Counted from the first letter of the stretch, positions 35,044 to 42,431 are shown. The stretch is 42,431 nucleotides of DNA from an uncultured Clostridia bacterium (GCA_904387305.1 CAJFLB010000012.1:1-42431), one strand, 5' to 3'. Made by a program: numbers and translations. The notes: generated by a model not told the origin, from the letters alone.

Positions 35044-36474
35044 ATGGAAGAAAATATTAAAAATATTATTTTATTAGGAGAAAATGTTAATACAGAATTA
35101 AAAGAAGCCGCTAATGGATTACCTAAAAGTGTGTTTGAATCTGTATGTTCATTTTTAAATACTACAGGAGGATATATCATTTTAGGAGCAAATGATAAGA
35201 AAGAGATTATTGGAATAAAAGAAGAATTAATAGAGAAAATAAAAAAAGATTATACAACGCAATGCAATAATAAAGAAGTTATAAATCCAACTATCTTATC
35301 AGAATTACATGAAATAAAAGTAGACGGAAAAATACTTTTATATACTCATATTGAAGAATCAACAGAAATTCATAAATGTAAAGGAAAAGTCTTTATTCGT
35401 AATTATGAAGGTGATTTTGACATATCAAATAATATTCCATTAATTGCCAGTATTCACAATAAAAAACGAAAAATATTTGATGAAGATACAATTTATCCAT
35501 ATGTTTCAGTAGAAGAAGATTTAAGACATGATTTAATAGAAAAAGCAAGAAGGTTAGCCAATTCAAATGTAAAGAAAAGACATATTTGGATGGATATGAC
35601 AGATTTAGAATTGTTAAAAAGTGCAGGATTATATAAAATGGATAAAGAAACTGGTAAACAAGGTGTAACACTTGCTGGAGTTATGCTATTTGGAAAAGAC
35701 AATGTTATTTCAAATATTAATCCTTATTGTAGAACAGATGCTTTATATAGAGTAGATGATTTAGATAGATACGATGATAGAGATTTTGTAGAAACCAATT
35801 TAATAGATATGTATGATAGATTAATTGATTTTATAGCAAAATATACAATGGACAGGTTCGCATTAGATGAAAATGCAAGAAGAGTGAGTCCAAGAAATGT
35901 AATGGCACGTGAAATAGTTTTAAATACTCTTATGCATAGAGATATAACAGATGGTCATACAAGTAGAGTAATTATTTACAAAGATAAATTAATATGTGAA
36001 AATCCAAATTCTTTTAGAACAAATGGATTACTTACTATCAAAAATTACACACCATTTGCAAAAAATCCAACGATTGCAAAATTTTTTAGAGAAATAGGAT
36101 ATGCAGATGAGTTAGGTAGTGGTTTTATAAAAATCACAAAAAATTCATATTTGTATTCAGGAAAACCACCTATTTTTGAGGATAAAGAGATGTTTAGAGT
36201 AACAATTCCACTATTAAGAGACGAAAAAATGGATGAAAAAGATTTAATCAATTTAGCAAATGATACTTTAAATGATACTTTAAATGATACTTTAAATGAT
36301 ACTTTAAATTTATTAAAAATAGACCCTAATATAAGACAAAAAGATATTGCTATGAAATTAAAAGTTTCTGAAGTAACAATAAAACGAAATATAAAAGAAT
36401 TAAAAGAAAAAGGATATATTGAAAGAGAAGGCTCAAAAAAGGCTGGACATTGGAAAATATTAAAAAAAGACTAA
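35044..36474 (+). CDS. AlbA_2 / Schlafen-type regulator with RecG-like C-terminal and winged-helix domains
   Basis: A 476-residue protein. The N-terminal AlbA_2 (Schlafen AAA_4-type, PF04326) domain is seen as NTELKEAANGLPKSVFESVC, followed by FLNTTGGYIILGANDK. The middle region, with EIVLNTLMHRDIT and NPTIAKFFREIGYADELGSGF, matches the RecG-like ATP-binding C-terminal family (PF13749). After a tandem NDTL repeat (about residues 406-421) comes a winged-helix DNA-binding end with RQKDIAMKLKVSEVTIKRNI and a KGYIEREG wing. Proteins of this class are putative transcription regulators found as accessory genes, sometimes in defence or mobile islands. AAAAAGGAGA precedes the ATG. It follows the AAA-ATPase gene by 60 bases. 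Confidence 0.82.
   Translation: MEENIKNIILLGENVNTELKEAANGLPKSVFESVCSFLNTTGGYIILGANDKKEIIGIKEELIEKIKKDYTTQCNNKEVINPTILSELHEIKVDGKILLYTHIEESTEIHKCKGKVFIRNYEGDFDISNNIPLIASIHNKKRKIFDEDTIYPYVSVEEDLRHDLIEKARRLANSNVKKRHIWMDMTDLELLKSAGLYKMDKETGKQGVTLAGVMLFGKDNVISNINPYCRTDALYRVDDLDRYDDRDFVETNLIDMYDRLIDFIAKYTMDRFALDENARRVSPRNVMAREIVLNTLMHRDITDGHTSRVIIYKDKLICENPNSFRTNGLLTIKNYTPFAKNPTIAKFFREIGYADELGSGFIKITKNSYLYSGKPPIFEDKEMFRVTIPLLRDEKMDEKDLINLANDTLNDTLNDTLNDTLNLLKIDPNIRQKDIAMKLKVSEVTIKRNIKELKEKGYIEREGSKKAGHWKILKKD
36259..36306 (+). repeat. Four identical 12-bp tandem repeats (AATGATACTTTA)
   Basis: Four perfect copies encode NDTL four times in the linker before the winged helix of the AlbA_2 protein. 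The unit is a multiple of three, so copy changes keep the frame. Confidence 0.92.
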
Positions 36475-36506
36475 TATAACATTTTAATTACAAGGAAAGA
36501 AAATTA

Positions 36507-36534
36507 TTGTTAAATAAAAAAGATAATATATAAT
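36507..36534 (+). promoter_or_regulatory. Candidate promoter upstream of the 44-aa peptide and ispD
   Basis: TTGTTA, 16 bases and TATAAT lie just after the AlbA_2 gene. It would drive the peptide gene at 36712 and ispD. The 237-base gap 36475-36711 otherwise shows no convincing gene. Confidence 0.42.
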
Positions 36535-36711
36535 AAATAAGAAGACACAGGCAAACAAGAAAAGGAGAAAGAACAGAAATGGATATAAACGATGAAACCG
36601 TTGATACTGTAAGAAAGAATATCTCCAATATACAAGTAACAATATGACGAAAAGAATAAGGCAAAAGGGACAAAATAATATAAAAAAGTAAAATCAAAGA
36701 GGGGGAATTTT

Positions 36712-36846
36712 ATGGAAATATATCTATTTATCCTAAGCATATTTCTATTGTTTTGGAACATTGTCATTGTTTATTTAATAAGATTGATTTTTAAAACAAA
36801 CTATAGTAGAATAAAAACAGAAAGAAGAGATAAAAATCAGATTTAA
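36712..36846 (+). CDS. 44-residue single-pass membrane peptide
   Basis: A small frame with a strong ribosome binding site (GAGGGGG, seven bases before the ATG). Residues 3-27 are a membrane helix (IYLFILSIFLLFWNIV, then IVYLIR), followed by a basic, polar tail (KTNYSRIKTERRDKNQI) expected in the cytoplasm. No family is recognised. It lies 30 bases before ispD. A fragment of the same gene occurs at 33049-33269, directly after the giant 3101-aa gene, which suggests that this peptide once followed that gene. The strong site and intact frame support coding. Confidence 0.55.
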   Translation: MEIYLFILSIFLLFWNIVIVYLIRLIFKTNYSRIKTERRDKNQI

Positions 36847-36876
36847 CATTATATAATTAAAAAAGGGGAAAATATT

Positions 36877-37554
36877 TTGATAAAAGGAAAAACAGTAACA
36901 GCCATTATCTTAGTCGCAGGAAATAGTACAAGATATGGGCAAAATAGAAATAAGAATTTTGAAGATGTAAATGGAAAACCAGTATTATTTTATAGTTTAA
37001 ATACATTTGATACCAATACATATGTTGATAATATTTTAGTAGCAGTAAAACAAAATGAAATAGAAACTGTAAAAGAAATCATACAAAAAGAAAATTTAAA
37101 AAAGCCAATTCATATAGCAGTAGGTGGAAATTCTAGAAAAGAATCTGTTTACAATTGTTTAAAAGAAACAACTGCAGATATTGTGATTATTCATGATGGT
37201 GCAAGACCTGCCATAAAACAAAACTATATTAATAAATGTATAGAAAATATGAAAGATTTTAAAGGTGTGACGGTTGGCGTAAAATCAAAAGACACCATTA
37301 AAATTACAGATGAGAATCAAGTAGTTGTAAATACAACTGTAAGAGCCAATACATGGATTGTTCAGACCCCACAATGTTTTGATAGAAACATATTATTTAA
37401 TATGCATGAAAAATATAAACATGATGAAGTAACAGATGATTGTATGTTATTGGAAAAAGAAGGTTATCCAATAAAAATTATTGAGGGAGATTATACTAAT
37501 ATAAAAATTACAACTTATGAAGATATTGATATTATAAAACAGTTTGTAAAATAG
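36877..37554 (+). CDS. ispD: 2-C-methyl-D-erythritol 4-phosphate cytidylyltransferase
   Basis: IspD joins MEP with CTP to give CDP-ME, the third step of the MEP pathway. The 225-residue length is typical. The N-terminal nucleotide-binding loop is ILVAGNSTRYGQNRNKNF (the usual AAGxGxRMG...PK loop in variant form). VHIIDGARP-type chemistry appears as IVIIHDGARPAI; then VGVKSKDTIK, WIVQTPQCF and DEVTDDCMLLE complete the family pattern. The start is TTG at 36877 with AAGGGG eight bases upstream. It is separated from ispF-ispE by the 22-kb ATPase locus and the two accessory genes. Confidence 0.92.
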   Translation: MIKGKTVTAIILVAGNSTRYGQNRNKNFEDVNGKPVLFYSLNTFDTNTYVDNILVAVKQNEIETVKEIIQKENLKKPIHIAVGGNSRKESVYNCLKETTADIVIIHDGARPAIKQNYINKCIENMKDFKGVTVGVKSKDTIKITDENQVVVNTTVRANTWIVQTPQCFDRNILFNMHEKYKHDEVTDDCMLLEKEGYPIKIIEGDYTNIKITTYEDIDIIKQFVK

Positions 37555-37635
37555 AAAAGTATATGCAGAATATATCTTTAAGGAAATATATGGTTAGTAA
37601 AAAAGCAAAAAATTATGTAAATTATGCAAAATGGT

Positions 37636-37664
37636 TTGACCAAAGCACTTTTATGCTATATAAT
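37636..37664 (+). promoter_or_regulatory. Strong sigma-A promoter of purH
   Basis: TTGACC, exactly 17 bases, then a perfect TATAAT, 65 bases upstream of the purH ATG. This is the best promoter match in the window. I see no purine riboswitch in the leader. Confidence 0.8.
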
Positions 37665-37729
37665 AATAGTGCAGTGTAATATTTAAACCAAATATATAAT
37701 ATAAAACATAGAAATTTAAGGAGGTAATT

Positions 37730-39277
37730 ATGAAAGCATTAATTAGCGTTTCAGACAAAAGCGGAATTGTAGAGTTTGCAAAAGAATTAGAAAAATTAGG
37801 AGTTGAGATTATATCAACAGGAGGAACATACAAAAAGCTAAAAGAAAATGATGTAAAAGTAACAGAAATCTCTGATTATACAGGATTTCCAGAATGCTTA
37901 GATGGAAGAGTAAAAACACTTCATCCAAAAGTACACGCAGGAATATTGGCAATGAGAAGTAATCCAAATCATATGGAGCAATTAAATGAGTTAAATGTAG
38001 ATACAATAGACTTTGTAGTTGTTAACTTATATCCATTTAAACAAACCATATTAAAAGAAGGTGTAAAAAGAGAAGAAGCAATTGAAAACATAGACATTGG
38101 TGGACCTACAATGCTTAGAAGCGCTGCTAAAAATTACCAAGATGTTACAGTTGTAACAGATCCAAATGATTATGAAAAAGTATTAACAGAATTAAAAGAA
38201 AATGGAGAAGTATCACTAGATACAAAATTTTATTTAATGAATAAAGTATTTGAACATACAGCAAGCTATGATGCTATGATATGTAAATACTTAAAAGAAG
38301 AAAGAAAAGATAATTCATTACCACAAGAATTAACATTAACATATGAAAAAGTAGAAGAAATGCGTTATGGAGAAAACCCACATCAAATTGGTGCATTATA
38401 TAAAGAAATTGGAAAATGTGAAGGTTCTCTAACAATTGCAAAACAATTAAATGGAAAACAATTATCATTTAATAATATTAATGATACAAATGGTGCATTA
38501 GAATTATTAAAAGAGTTTGATGAACCAACTGTTGTTGCATGTAAGCATGGAAACCCATGTGGAGTAGGAAGCAGTAGTGATATTTATGAAGCATGGAAAA
38601 AAGCTTTTGAAGCTGACAAAACTTCAATTTTTGGAGGAATTGTTGTAGCAAATAGAGAAATTACAAAAGCAATTGCACAAGAAATGAAGGAAATCTTCTT
38701 AGAAGTAATTGTTGCTCCATCATATGAACCAGAAGCTTTAGAAATATTACAAACAAAGAAAAATGTAAGAGTATTAGAATTACCATCTATTACAGTAAAA
38801 CAACCAGAGAATGCTTTAGATATTAAGAAAATCAATGGCGGAATTATTGTGCAAACAATTGATTCAAAATTATTAGATGATTACAAAGTGGTAACAGATA
38901 GAAAACCAACAGATAAAGAATTAGAAGATATGTTATTTACATGGAAAATTGTAAAATATGTAAAATCAAATGGAATTGCATTAGGAAAAGATAAACAATC
39001 AATCGGAATTGGACCTGGACAAGTAAATAGAATTTGGGCTACTGAGCAATCAGTAGAACACGCAGAAGAATTAATCGGAGAAGGTGTAACAAAAGGAGCT
39101 GTTCTTGCATCAGATGCATTCTTCCCATTCTCAGATTGTGTTGAAGCTGCACATAAAGCTGGAATTACAGCAATTATTCAACCAGGTGGATCTATAAGAG
39201 ATCAGGATTCAATTGATAAATGTAATGAATATGGAATTACAATGATTTTCACAGGAATGAGACATTTTAGACATTAA
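37730..39277 (+). CDS. purH: Bifunctional AICAR transformylase / IMP cyclohydrolase
   Basis: PurH carries out the last two steps of purine synthesis: formylation of AICAR with 10-formyl-THF and closure to IMP. The 515-residue length is normal. The N-terminal MGS-fold cyclohydrolase shows ALISVSDKSGIVEFAKEL, IISTGGTYKKL and DGRVKTLHPKVHAGIL. The transformylase half shows MRYGENPHQIGALY, the catalytic KHGNPCGVG segment, and DAFFPFSDCVEAAHKAG, with the standard GMRHFRH terminus. AAGGAGG precedes the ATG. It has its own promoter and terminator, so it is a single-gene unit. Housekeeping gene, very sure. Confidence 0.97.
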   Translation: MKALISVSDKSGIVEFAKELEKLGVEIISTGGTYKKLKENDVKVTEISDYTGFPECLDGRVKTLHPKVHAGILAMRSNPNHMEQLNELNVDTIDFVVVNLYPFKQTILKEGVKREEAIENIDIGGPTMLRSAAKNYQDVTVVTDPNDYEKVLTELKENGEVSLDTKFYLMNKVFEHTASYDAMICKYLKEERKDNSLPQELTLTYEKVEEMRYGENPHQIGALYKEIGKCEGSLTIAKQLNGKQLSFNNINDTNGALELLKEFDEPTVVACKHGNPCGVGSSSDIYEAWKKAFEADKTSIFGGIVVANREITKAIAQEMKEIFLEVIVAPSYEPEALEILQTKKNVRVLELPSITVKQPENALDIKKINGGIIVQTIDSKLLDDYKVVTDRKPTDKELEDMLFTWKIVKYVKSNGIALGKDKQSIGIGPGQVNRIWATEQSVEHAEELIGEGVTKGAVLASDAFFPFSDCVEAAHKAGITAIIQPGGSIRDQDSIDKCNEYGITMIFTGMRHFRH

Positions 39278-39295
39278 TATCATGAATATAAACTT

Positions 39296-39328
39296 ATCAG
39301 CAGATATGAAAAATTATCTGCTGATTTT
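39296..39328 (+). terminator. Rho-independent terminator of purH
   Basis: ATCAGCAGATA (39296-39306) and TATCTGCTGAT (39315-39325) form a perfect 11-bp stem around an 8-base loop, followed by TTT, 18 bases after the purH stop. Confidence 0.82.
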
Positions 39329-39336
39329 ATATATGA

Positions 39337-39365
39337 TTGCTATTTTTAGGAATAAATGATAAAAT
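39337..39365 (+). promoter_or_regulatory. Promoter of the ACT-domain gene
   Basis: TTGCTA, 17 bases and TAAAAT, 44 bases before the ATG at 39410 and just after the purH terminator. Confidence 0.55.
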
Positions 39366-39409
39366 AGCTATGAATAATAGAATATAATAAAAATTAAAGG
39401 AGGAGTACT

Positions 39410-39805
39410 ATGGAGGTAAAAGAAGCCATTCCTAAAAGTATTGCAACCGTTATGAAAGGAACTTATGTATATGTAAAAACAGATAAATTAGAAAAACCAG
39501 ATATTCATTTTATGGTTTCAAAAGATAAAGATGAAATCACAGTTGTAACGGAAAAAGCAAATGTAGAAAAATTAAATGCCCTAGAAATTGTGGGAGATTA
39601 TAAATTGATTGAATTCAAACCAGCTGTACCATTTCAAACAGTAGGATTCTTAGCTAAAATTGCTGAAGTGATTGCTAATCAAGGTATGAACATATTAATT
39701 GTTTCAACTTTTTCAAAAGATTATATTATGATAAAAGAAGAACTTTTGGAAAAAGGAATTCAAGCATTAAAAGATACTGGATTTCCAATAGAGTATGAAG
39801 GATAA
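39410..39805 (+). CDS. ACT domain-containing protein (ACT_7-type)
   Basis: A 131-residue protein with two small alpha-beta units of the ACT type, a fold that usually binds amino acids and regulates enzymes. The C-terminal unit FQTVGFLAKIAEVIANQGMN, with NILIVSTFSKDYIMI after it, is the best match and resembles the ACT_7 (PF13840) family. The N-terminal half resembles the companion subdomain (YVYVKTDKLEKPDIHFMVS). It has no catalytic domain, so it is probably a stand-alone regulator or sensor. AAAGGAGG precedes the ATG. Family likely; ligand unknown. Confidence 0.75.
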   Translation: MEVKEAIPKSIATVMKGTYVYVKTDKLEKPDIHFMVSKDKDEITVVTEKANVEKLNALEIVGDYKLIEFKPAVPFQTVGFLAKIAEVIANQGMNILIVSTFSKDYIMIKEELLEKGIQALKDTGFPIEYEG

Positions 39806-39919
39806 ATAATCAAAGGAAAGGAAAAACATGGAAAATCAATATATAGAAATAGAAAGAAAACACGAAAAGCTAATAAATATATAAATTAAGTACATATAAA
39901 AAAGAAAAATGTAAAAGAT

Positions 39920-39955
39920 AAATGTGTAGGTTGTATTATATATCTACATATTTTT
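39920..39955 (+). terminator. Possible terminator after the ACT gene
   Basis: AAATGTGTAG (39920-39929) pairs with CTACATATTT (39944-39953) over 10 positions with one G-U, around a 14-base loop, running into a T5 tract. The long loop lowers confidence. Confidence 0.45.
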
Positions 39956-39974
39956 ATCGAGTAAGGAGAAATAA

Positions 39975-40452
39975 ATGATAGTTGAAAATCAATATTTAGA
40001 AGATATTCAAAAAATATGGAAAGAAAATAATAGTGGATATATTTCAGAAGAAAGTAATAACACACTTTTAAAAAATAACAAAATATTGAAGATAGTATAT
40101 TTAGAAGAAAATGTTCCAGCGCGGATATATTGCCGTATATCAAGGAAATGATTTTTGTGAGATAGAAGGCTTTCCAAACAAAATAGAAAATATGACAAAA
40201 AATGTTGTGTATATTTGGGAATTGGTTACTAGAAAAGAATTTATGGGAAGAGGAATTGCTAAAAAGTTATTAGCATATGTATTAGACAAATTTAACAATT
40301 ATACAATATATAGTTGCATCAATGTAAATAATATACCATCTATTCGTTTACATGAAAAGTATGGTTTTAAAGAATTATATAGATTTGAAGAAAAAAGAGA
40401 AGATAAAATAAAACAACAAATTATGTTTGTAAAAAATAGTGATAAAAGATAA
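39975..40452 (+). pseudogene. GNAT acetyltransferase broken by a frameshift
   Basis: A start with AAGGAGA before ATG 39975 opens a frame for about 48 residues, then the GNAT sequence continues one base out of phase from about 40123 to the stop at 40452. Removing one base near 40120-40122 (the GCGCGG run) would join ILKIVYLEENVPA to GYIAVYQGND and restore a protein of about 158 residues. The downstream part has a clear acetyl-CoA motif FMGRGIAKKLLAYVL and end motif IRLHEKYGFKELYRF. Either a true pseudogene or a base-calling error; the frameshift itself is plain. Confidence 0.75.
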
Positions 40453-40533
40453 ATAGTTGATGATTTTTTTTAAAATTATAAAATAATATTTTTAACATAT
40501 AAAAAATTCTAAAGTAAGAAATATATTTAAAAA

Positions 40534-40572
40534 ATATCAAAGTTATTTCGTAAATCCGAAATAACTTGATAT
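40534..40572. repeat. Long imperfect palindrome
   Basis: AAGTTATTTCG and CGAAATAACTT form a perfect core stem with a six-base loop, extended by ATATC/GATAT with one bulge. It stands free in the gap between the GNAT remnant and the Nudix gene. No T run follows, so it is not a standard terminator; it could be an operator or a remnant of a small mobile element. Confidence 0.55.
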
Positions 40573-40593
40573 TCTGACAAAGGATAGAAATAT

Positions 40594-40627
40594 AAAAAAT
40601 ATCTGAAGAATTTCAGGTATTTTTTTG
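40594..40627 (+). terminator. Rho-independent terminator, possibly bidirectional
   Basis: A stem from ATATCTGAA and TTCAGGTAT (one G-U) is flanked by A6 on the left and T7 on the right, just upstream of the Nudix promoter. Confidence 0.7.
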
Positions 40628-40633
40628 CGTATA

Positions 40634-40662
40634 TTGAGAAAAAAGAGGATATATGATATAGT
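40634..40662 (+). promoter_or_regulatory. Promoter of the Nudix-hydrolase operon
   Basis: TTGAGA, 17 bases and TATAGT, 33 bases before the ATG at 40695 and directly after a terminator. Confidence 0.6.
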
Positions 40663-40694
40663 AAAACCAATAAAATATATGGGAGGAAAATCGT

Positions 40695-41141
40695 ATGGTA
40701 GTTATAGCAGGTTGTATTGTAAGAAAAGGAAACAAAATACTCATGGTTAAAGAAGCAAAAAAGAAATGTTATGGGCAATGGAATTATCCAGCAGGACATA
40801 TGGAAGAGGGTGAAAAAATAACAGACGCAGCAATAAGAGAAACATTTGAAGAAACAGGATGTAAAGTGAAATTGACAGGCATATTGCCAATATGTTCATT
40901 TAATAAACCAGAAGGAACAAGAATATTGGTGAAATTTACAGCAGACGTGATAGAAGAAAATATTACATTTGATACAGATGAAATCTTAGATGTGCAATGG
41001 ATAGACATGGAGACAATAAAACATATGTCAAGAGAAGAGTTAAGAAGTTATGATATCAACATAGCGCATTTGAAAGATTTAGAAGAAAATAAAATATTTC
41101 CACTAGAAGTTTTTGATGATACAGAATATTTAGGAAAATAG
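40695..41141 (+). CDS. Nudix hydrolase (MutT-type)
   Basis: A 148-residue Nudix protein with a perfect Nudix box: GHMEEGEKITDAAIRETF followed by EETG fits GX5EX7REUXEEXG. The strand before it, YGQWNYPAGHMEEGE, is typical of small MutT-like enzymes that sanitise nucleotides or hydrolyse nucleotide sugars and ADP-ribose. The exact substrate is not readable. GGGAGG precedes the ATG. The alpha/beta hydrolase follows 16 bases later and is probably co-transcribed. Confidence 0.88.
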   Translation: MVVIAGCIVRKGNKILMVKEAKKKCYGQWNYPAGHMEEGEKITDAAIRETFEETGCKVKLTGILPICSFNKPEGTRILVKFTADVIEENITFDTDEILDVQWIDMETIKHMSREELRSYDINIAHLKDLEENKIFPLEVFDDTEYLGK

Positions 41142-41157
41142 AAAGTAAAGGGGAAGT

Positions 41158-42073
41158 ATGATGATTTATAAGTATAAAAATGCGCCTAAAAGAAAAGGTT
41201 TCTCTATAAATCAAGAATTAATAAGACCATATTCAACAGATAGAATACAATTACCAGGATTACTATACACACCAGATGTGCCAACAAATAAAATTGTTAT
41301 TCATATTCATGGAATGAGTGGGAATTTTTATGAAGATGAATTTAATGACAATTTAGCAAGAGTGTATACCAATAATGGCTATGCTTTTTTACCATTTAAT
41401 AATAGAGGAATGAACTACATTACAGAAATGCATAAAGGCAATGAATTTGTTATTAAAGGTAGTAGTTATGAACTTTTTGAAGATTGTGTAATAGATATAG
41501 AAGGGATTGTGAACTGGGTAAAAGAAAGAGGATATAATCATATTGTATTAGAAGGACATAGTTATGGTTGTAACAAAGCAGTCTATTATTATACGCAAAA
41601 ACAAGATGAAAGTGTCAAAATGATTGTATTATTAGCGCCTTGTGACATTCCAAAAGAAGTAGAAAATTATACAGGAAAGGATTATCAAACTTGTATTAGA
41701 AAAGCAAAAGAATTGATTGAAAATGGAAAAAAAGAGGAATTAATTGATTTTTGTGTGTTTGCAAATGGAAAAATTAGTGCAAAAACCTTTTATACAGATT
41801 TATTATATAATCGTACATGTGATTTTTTTTAGATATAGAGAAAAAGAGAAGAAAAGTCCGATTTTAAATCAAATAGAAATTCCTGTCTTTATTCCATTTG
41901 GAGATAAAGATGAATGTGTTCTAACACAACCAATCGAGGATGTTATACATTATTTACAAAATAATTTAAAGAATTGTGAAATTAAAGTTATTAAAGACGC
42001 AGATCATGCTTATACTGGAAAATATGATGAATTAGAAAAAGTAATAGATACCTATCTAAAGGAGAATGCGTAA
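41158..42073 (+). pseudogene. Alpha/beta hydrolase split by a frameshift in a T8 run
   Basis: The first 224 residues read as an alpha/beta hydrolase with an HIHGMSGNFYED oxyanion region and the nucleophile elbow EGHSYGCNK. The frame then stops at 41830-41832, right after TTTTTTTT. In the next frame the protein continues as RYREKEKKSP to the stop at 42073, with the catalytic acid in IPFGDKDECV and the catalytic His in IKDADHAYTG. One T fewer would restore a protein of about 304 residues with a complete Ser-Asp-His triad. Options are a real mutation, slippage-based phase variation, or a sequencing error in the homopolymer. ATG 41158 or 41161 is preceded by AAAGGGGAA. Confidence 0.82.
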
Positions 42074-42258
42074 TGAGAATAGGAATAGATATAGATGATA
42101 CAACATTTGATAAACTAAAAGCAGCCAAAGAAAATAAAATAGAATTGTTTATAGAAGATAGTTATGATACTTGCAAAGAACTTTCCGAAAATGGAATAAA
42201 AAGTATTTTAATGACGACAAAGATGATACCATTTGCCCCCAAAAGCATTTGGTATTAA
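42073..42258 (+). pseudogene. Internally deleted remnant of a HAD 5'-deoxyribonucleotidase
   Basis: The frame opens MRIGIDIDDTTFD, like the start of the nucleotidase at 1852, then jumps to KLKAAKENKIELFIEDSYDT, which matches KLEAAQKEKIDYMIDDSYDV near residue 130 of that protein. About 110 central residues, including the Ser/Arg motif, are missing. The end after ILMTTKM also departs from the family, suggesting a further frameshift. Its ATG overlaps the stop of the hydrolase by one base. It is almost surely non-functional as a phosphatase. Confidence 0.75.
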
Positions 42259-42279
42259 ATAACATCCCCTTTTATTTTT

Positions 42280-42309
42280 AGAACTACTGGAAATAGTAGT
42301 TCTTTTTTT
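42280..42309 (+). terminator. Rho-independent terminator
   Basis: AGAACTACT (42280-42288) and AGTAGTTCT (42295-42303) form a perfect 9-bp stem with a six-base loop and a T7 tail. It closes the Nudix-hydrolase-nucleotidase group. Confidence 0.88.
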
Positions 42310-42385
42310 CTTGATTTTAAATAAACAAAAAAATGGTGAATTGTAAAAGTAACTTCCAAAAGAAAAAGTAAATTCCAAATGTAAG

Positions 42386-42415
42386 AGAAACGTCAAAATA
42401 TAGGCGTTTCTTTTT
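42386..42415 (+). terminator. Terminator-like hairpin at the window edge
   Basis: AGAAACG (42386-42392) pairs with CGTTTCT (42405-42411), followed by T5. The gene it might serve is not visible; it could belong to a short lost gene between 42310 and 42385. Confidence 0.5.
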
Positions 42416-42431
42416 GAATAAAATTTGCTTT

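Noticed and set aside
36259..36306. CRISPR-like array
   Set aside because: The 12-bp units have no spacers and lie in frame inside a protein-coding gene; the same holds for the 15-bp units at 24620.
36579..36647. 22-codon reading frame (starts MDINDETVDT) before the 44-aa peptide gene
   Set aside because: A fair AGGAG lies upstream, but the frame is very short, has no recognisable feature and lies in an A-rich gap; coding cannot be supported.
37555..37729. Purine riboswitch in the purH leader
   Set aside because: The transcript leader from the promoter at 37636 is only about 60 nt and shows none of the conserved purine-aptamer loops.
39828..39884. 18-codon frame after the ACT gene
   Set aside because: It has a ribosome-binding-like sequence, but it is too short and featureless to call; it may be the start of a lost gene.

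Overview
The window is very A+T-rich (by eye about 70% A+T), densely packed, and every convincing gene lies on the + strand. Ribosome binding sites are AGGAGG-like, promoters look like sigma-A type (for example TTGACC-N17-TATAAT before purH), ATG/TTG/GTG starts are used, and TGA is an ordinary stop (the gamma-like gene ends in TGA), so this is not a code-4 mollicute. The MEP isoprenoid genes ispF, ispE and ispD plus purH suggest a Gram-positive Clostridia-like Bacillota, probably an uncultured gut lineage. That placement is inference.

Layout. (1) 1-8.9 kb: short accessory enzyme genes: two GNAT acetyltransferases (one fused to a degenerate aldo/keto reductase), a HAD 5'-deoxyribonucleotidase-like protein, a Nudix hydrolase, a metallophosphoesterase, a methyltransferase, a RibD-C reductase, an NTF2-like protein, a DNPH1-like N-glycosidase, an SMC/ABC-type ATPase and an orphan 410-residue protein. 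(2) 9.1-10.5 kb: ispF-ispE. (3) 10.7-33.0 kb: a tightly packed eleven-gene locus, the main find. (4) 33.0-36.5 kb: an AAA-ATPase/PD-(D/E)XK gene and an AlbA_2/winged-helix gene, bracketed by a 68-bp direct repeat and next to a small inverted-repeat element. (5) 36.7-39.8 kb: a 44-residue membrane peptide, ispD, purH and an ACT-domain protein. (6) 39.9-42.4 kb: a decaying accessory end with a frameshifted GNAT, an intact Nudix gene, a frameshifted alpha/beta hydrolase and a deletion remnant of the HAD nucleotidase.

The central locus keeps the canonical atp gene order c - (b-delta) - alpha - gamma - beta - epsilon, but it does not look like an energy-coupling ATP synthase. The a-subunit gene is missing. 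The c-like hairpin has the GxGxGxG helix and RNPE loop but no acidic residue in either membrane helix, so there is no H+ or Na+ carrier. b and delta appear fused, alpha lacks its C-terminal helical domain, and beta keeps its catalytic residues. The motor genes are flanked on both sides by single-pass surface proteins: 1768 and 480 residues upstream, 232 and 3101 residues downstream. They appear to share a membrane-proximal beta-rich domain. The larger ones add Fn3-like repeats, and the last adds three GLUG/beta-helix modules and a second, C-terminal membrane anchor. A five-helix membrane protein follows epsilon. The simplest reading is an F1-derived ATPase uncoupled from ion flow and used to do mechanical work on giant surface proteins (adhesion, motility, or surface capture). 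It is analogous in principle to the F1-like ATPases of mycoplasmas (including the gliding motor of Mycoplasma mobile), but with a recognisable F1 gene order and a different surface partner set. Function is inferred, not shown.
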